Part shown: positions 52,055-53,492 of the stretch, one piece after another | Position numbering within the stretch: the stretch's first letter is position 1 | Layout of the letters: each line of letters begins with the position of its first letter | From: Bacteroides sp. | GTDB lineage: Bacteria > Bacteroidota > Bacteroidia > Bacteroidales > Bacteroidaceae | Reading direction: 5' to 3' | NCBI GenBank assembly: GCA_019416685.1 | Contig: DXWV01000020.1 | Span: forward strand, 4,481 to 57,972 | DNA length: 53,492 nucleotides | Program-made: the position numbers and the translations under genes | The notes under the pieces: generated by a model | What the model was told of the DNA's origin: nothing | The model's database searches: none | The model's input: only the letters and a program-made list of their open reading frames with translations

Positions 52055-52654
52055 ATGTTTTCCGGAATAGTAGAAGAATATGCTACTCTCGTAGCACTGG
52101 TAAAAGACCAGGAAAATATACACTTTACTTTTAAGTGTTCGTTTGTGAATGAGTTGAAAATAGACCAGAGTATTGCACACAACGGTGTATGTCTGACAGT
52201 TGTTAGCATGACCGATGATACCTATACTGTGACTGCCATGAGGGAGACGCTTGATCGTTCCAACCTTGGGCTGCTTAAAATAGGGGATAAGGTGAACGTG
52301 GAACGTAGTATGATGATGAACGGACGTCTGGACGGACATATCGTACAAGGGCACGTTGATCAGACTGCCACTTGTGTGGATATCAAAGACGCAGACGGAA
52401 GCTGGTACTTCACATTCAAATATGCATTTGATACAGAGATGGCAAAGCGGGGATATATCACTGTAGATAAAGGTTCGGTAACGGTGAACGGCGTTAGCCT
52501 CACTGTATGCAATCCTACGGATGATACCTTCCAGGTAGCTATCATACCTTATACTTATGAACATACCAACTTCCATACTTTTGTGATCGGTAGTGTGGTG
52601 AATATTGAATTCGATATTATCGGTAAGTATATCAGCCGCATGATAGTGTTATAA
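52055..52654 (+). CDS. ribE: Riboflavin synthase alpha subunit
   Basis: The 199-residue enzyme converts two molecules of 6,7-dimethyl-8-ribityllumazine to riboflavin. It starts MFSGIVEEYA and has two lumazine-binding repeats: IAHNGVCLTVV near residues 39-49 and VTVNGVSLTVC in the second half, with DGHIVQGHVDQTA between them. Length is normal. The nitroreductase gene follows after a short spacer of TATAACTTTATAAC repeats, so both may share a transcript; nitroreductases use FMN. Confidence 0.94.
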   Translation: MFSGIVEEYATLVALVKDQENIHFTFKCSFVNELKIDQSIAHNGVCLTVVSMTDDTYTVTAMRETLDRSNLGLLKIGDKVNVERSMMMNGRLDGHIVQGHVDQTATCVDIKDADGSWYFTFKYAFDTEMAKRGYITVDKGSVTVNGVSLTVCNPTDDTFQVAIIPYTYEHTNFHTFVIGSVVNIEFDIIGKYISRMIVL

Positions 52655-52701
52655 AGTTATAACTTTATAACACTATAACTTTATAACCTTATAACTTTTT
52701 T

Positions 52702-53241
52702 ATGGATTTTCTGCAATTAGTTATATCACGGCAAAGTGACCGTGCTTATGATAAGGAACGTTCTATTGAACCGGATAAACTGGAACGGATACTGGAAGCT
52801 GCTCGTCTGGCACCCTCAGCTTGCAATGCACAACCGTGGAAGTTTGTGGTGGTTACGGACAGAGAACTTTCCCGGAAAGTAGGGAAGGCTGCTGCCGGGC
52901 TCGGTATGAATAAGTTTGCGAAGGATGCACCTGTACATATCCTGGTAGTGGAGGAATCTGCCAATATTACTTCTCTTTTGGGAGGTAAAGTGAAAGACAA
53001 GCATTTCCCTCTGATTGATGTAGGCATTGCTGCTGCCCATATTGTTCTTGCAGCCGAAAATGAAGGCTTGGGTTCGTGTATCCTTGGTTGGTTCGATGAA
53101 AAAGAAATTAAACAACTGACGGGCATTCCTGCTTCTAAGCGATTGTTGCTGGATATTATTGTCGGCTATCCATTGAAAGAGAAACGGAAGAAAACTCGTA
53201 AGGTGAAAGAAAAAGTGATATCTTACAATGGCTATAGGTGA
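52702..53241 (+). CDS. Nitroreductase family FMN-dependent oxidoreductase
   Basis: The 179-residue flavoprotein has the family start (QLVISRQSDRAYDKERSIE), the FMN-binding LEAARLAPSACNAQPWKFVV, DVGIAAAHIVLAAENEGLGS and LGWFDEKEIKQLTGIP. The substrate is unknown. The C-terminus is basic (KEKRKKTRKVKEKV). Confidence 0.9.
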   Translation: MDFLQLVISRQSDRAYDKERSIEPDKLERILEAARLAPSACNAQPWKFVVVTDRELSRKVGKAAAGLGMNKFAKDAPVHILVVEESANITSLLGGKVKDKHFPLIDVGIAAAHIVLAAENEGLGSCILGWFDEKEIKQLTGIPASKRLLLDIIVGYPLKEKRKKTRKVKEKVISYNGYR

Positions 53242-53293
53242 AATAGCAGAGTCCTTCATTTCCCATATATAAATTTAGTATTTTAACGGTGAC

Positions 53294-53364
53294 TTAAAAT
53301 GCATATTAACAGTGTGTTAAGTACGTACTTTTGGGGTACCAAAGTACGTACTTTTTTATTGCTT
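53294..53364. repeat. Palindromic dispersed element, copy 2 (TACGTA palindromes)
   Basis: It shares with copy 1 (12604-12665) the 19-mer TTAAAATGCATATTAACAG, then a TACGTA palindrome (53319-53330) and a final palindrome (53341-53354) at the same spacing. The tail TTATTGCTT (53356-53364) is the reverse complement of the tail in copy 1. The rest of the sequence to 53492 shows no complete gene. Confidence 0.7.
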
Positions 53365-53492
53365 GATTTCCAGTTTTTTACAGCCTGTTTTTTACTGAGA
53401 TGTCCTGAGTATTTTCAGGATGTATTTCCCTGGTGCCTCAATCCTGCTCCAGTTTGTTTTTGCCAGTATTCTCCATATTTCCGTTCCCTTCC

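Noticed and set aside
53392..53492. Possible 3' end of a minus-strand gene at the right edge (about 33 codons ending YILKILRTSQ)
   Set aside because: The frame is open to the window edge, but it is too short to identify and no supporting motif is visible. The adjoining sequence would be needed.

Overview
The window is a chromosomal segment of a gut Bacteroides (Bacteroidota). I infer this from Bacteroides-type promoters (TTTG/TTG near -33, TAnnTTTG near -7), families largely confined to this phylum (DUF3127, DUF4835, DUF3078, GH97, UpxY/UpxZ), AT-rich ribosome-binding regions, and a capsule locus of Bacteroides architecture. The species is not determined.

Left flank (1-12.4 kb): mostly + strand housekeeping genes. 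A divergent DUF3127 gene start is followed by dnaN, a DEDDh exonuclease, coaBC, a DUF4835 protein, recN, an SpoU rRNA methyltransferase, a protease-like/TPR periplasmic protein, ridA, antisense folC, and a PIN-PhoH ATPase. Then come two palindromic elements, a lone GH97 alpha-galactosidase-type gene and a dispersed repeat.

Capsule locus (15.1-40.1 kb), on the - strand: in transcription order a tyrosine recombinase gene, a 341-bp invertible promoter segment, a fused WecA-TagA initiating transferase, a 0.9-kb AT-rich leader, UpxY (NusG-like antiterminator), rmlA, rmlC, rmlB, Wzx flippase, a MurB-like oxidoreductase, a pyruvyl transferase, a Wzy polymerase, a GT4, a WbsX-family protein, a GT2, a beta-propeller protein, another GT2, UDP-glucose dehydrogenase, Wza, Wzc, two YwqE-like PHP phosphatases (one without its metal ligands), UpxZ, and an intrinsic terminator. 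A Mpi-family serine invertase lies just beyond the tyrosine recombinase. Many genes overlap by 4-8 bp, so this looks like one long operon. The logic is a Wzx/Wzy capsule: a lipid-linked repeat unit is started by WecA-TagA, extended by the GTs, decorated (pyruvyl and possibly lactyl groups), flipped, polymerised and exported by Wza/Wzc under tyrosine-phosphorylation control.

The most interesting signal is the switch at 38.0-38.35 kb: perfect 26-bp inverted repeats flank a segment with one good promoter, which in this assembly points away from the capsule genes (OFF). In this orientation it reads antisense through the tyrosine recombinase and toward the sense strand of the Mpi-like invertase, so the switch may alternate between capsule genes and recombinase control.

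Right flank (40.2-53.5 kb): HdeD-like membrane protein, Tpx, DUF3078, DedA, TPR protein, glnS, pstS, divergent pstC-pstA-pstB-phoU (PstC carries a PstS-like insertion), a candidate small RNA, riboflavin synthase and a nitroreductase. Dispersed repeats (about 170-bp and about 70-bp families) and intercistronic hairpins with a GGCTGCGC-type core recur on both sides of the capsule locus. I saw no rRNA, tRNA, CRISPR array, transposase or phage gene.
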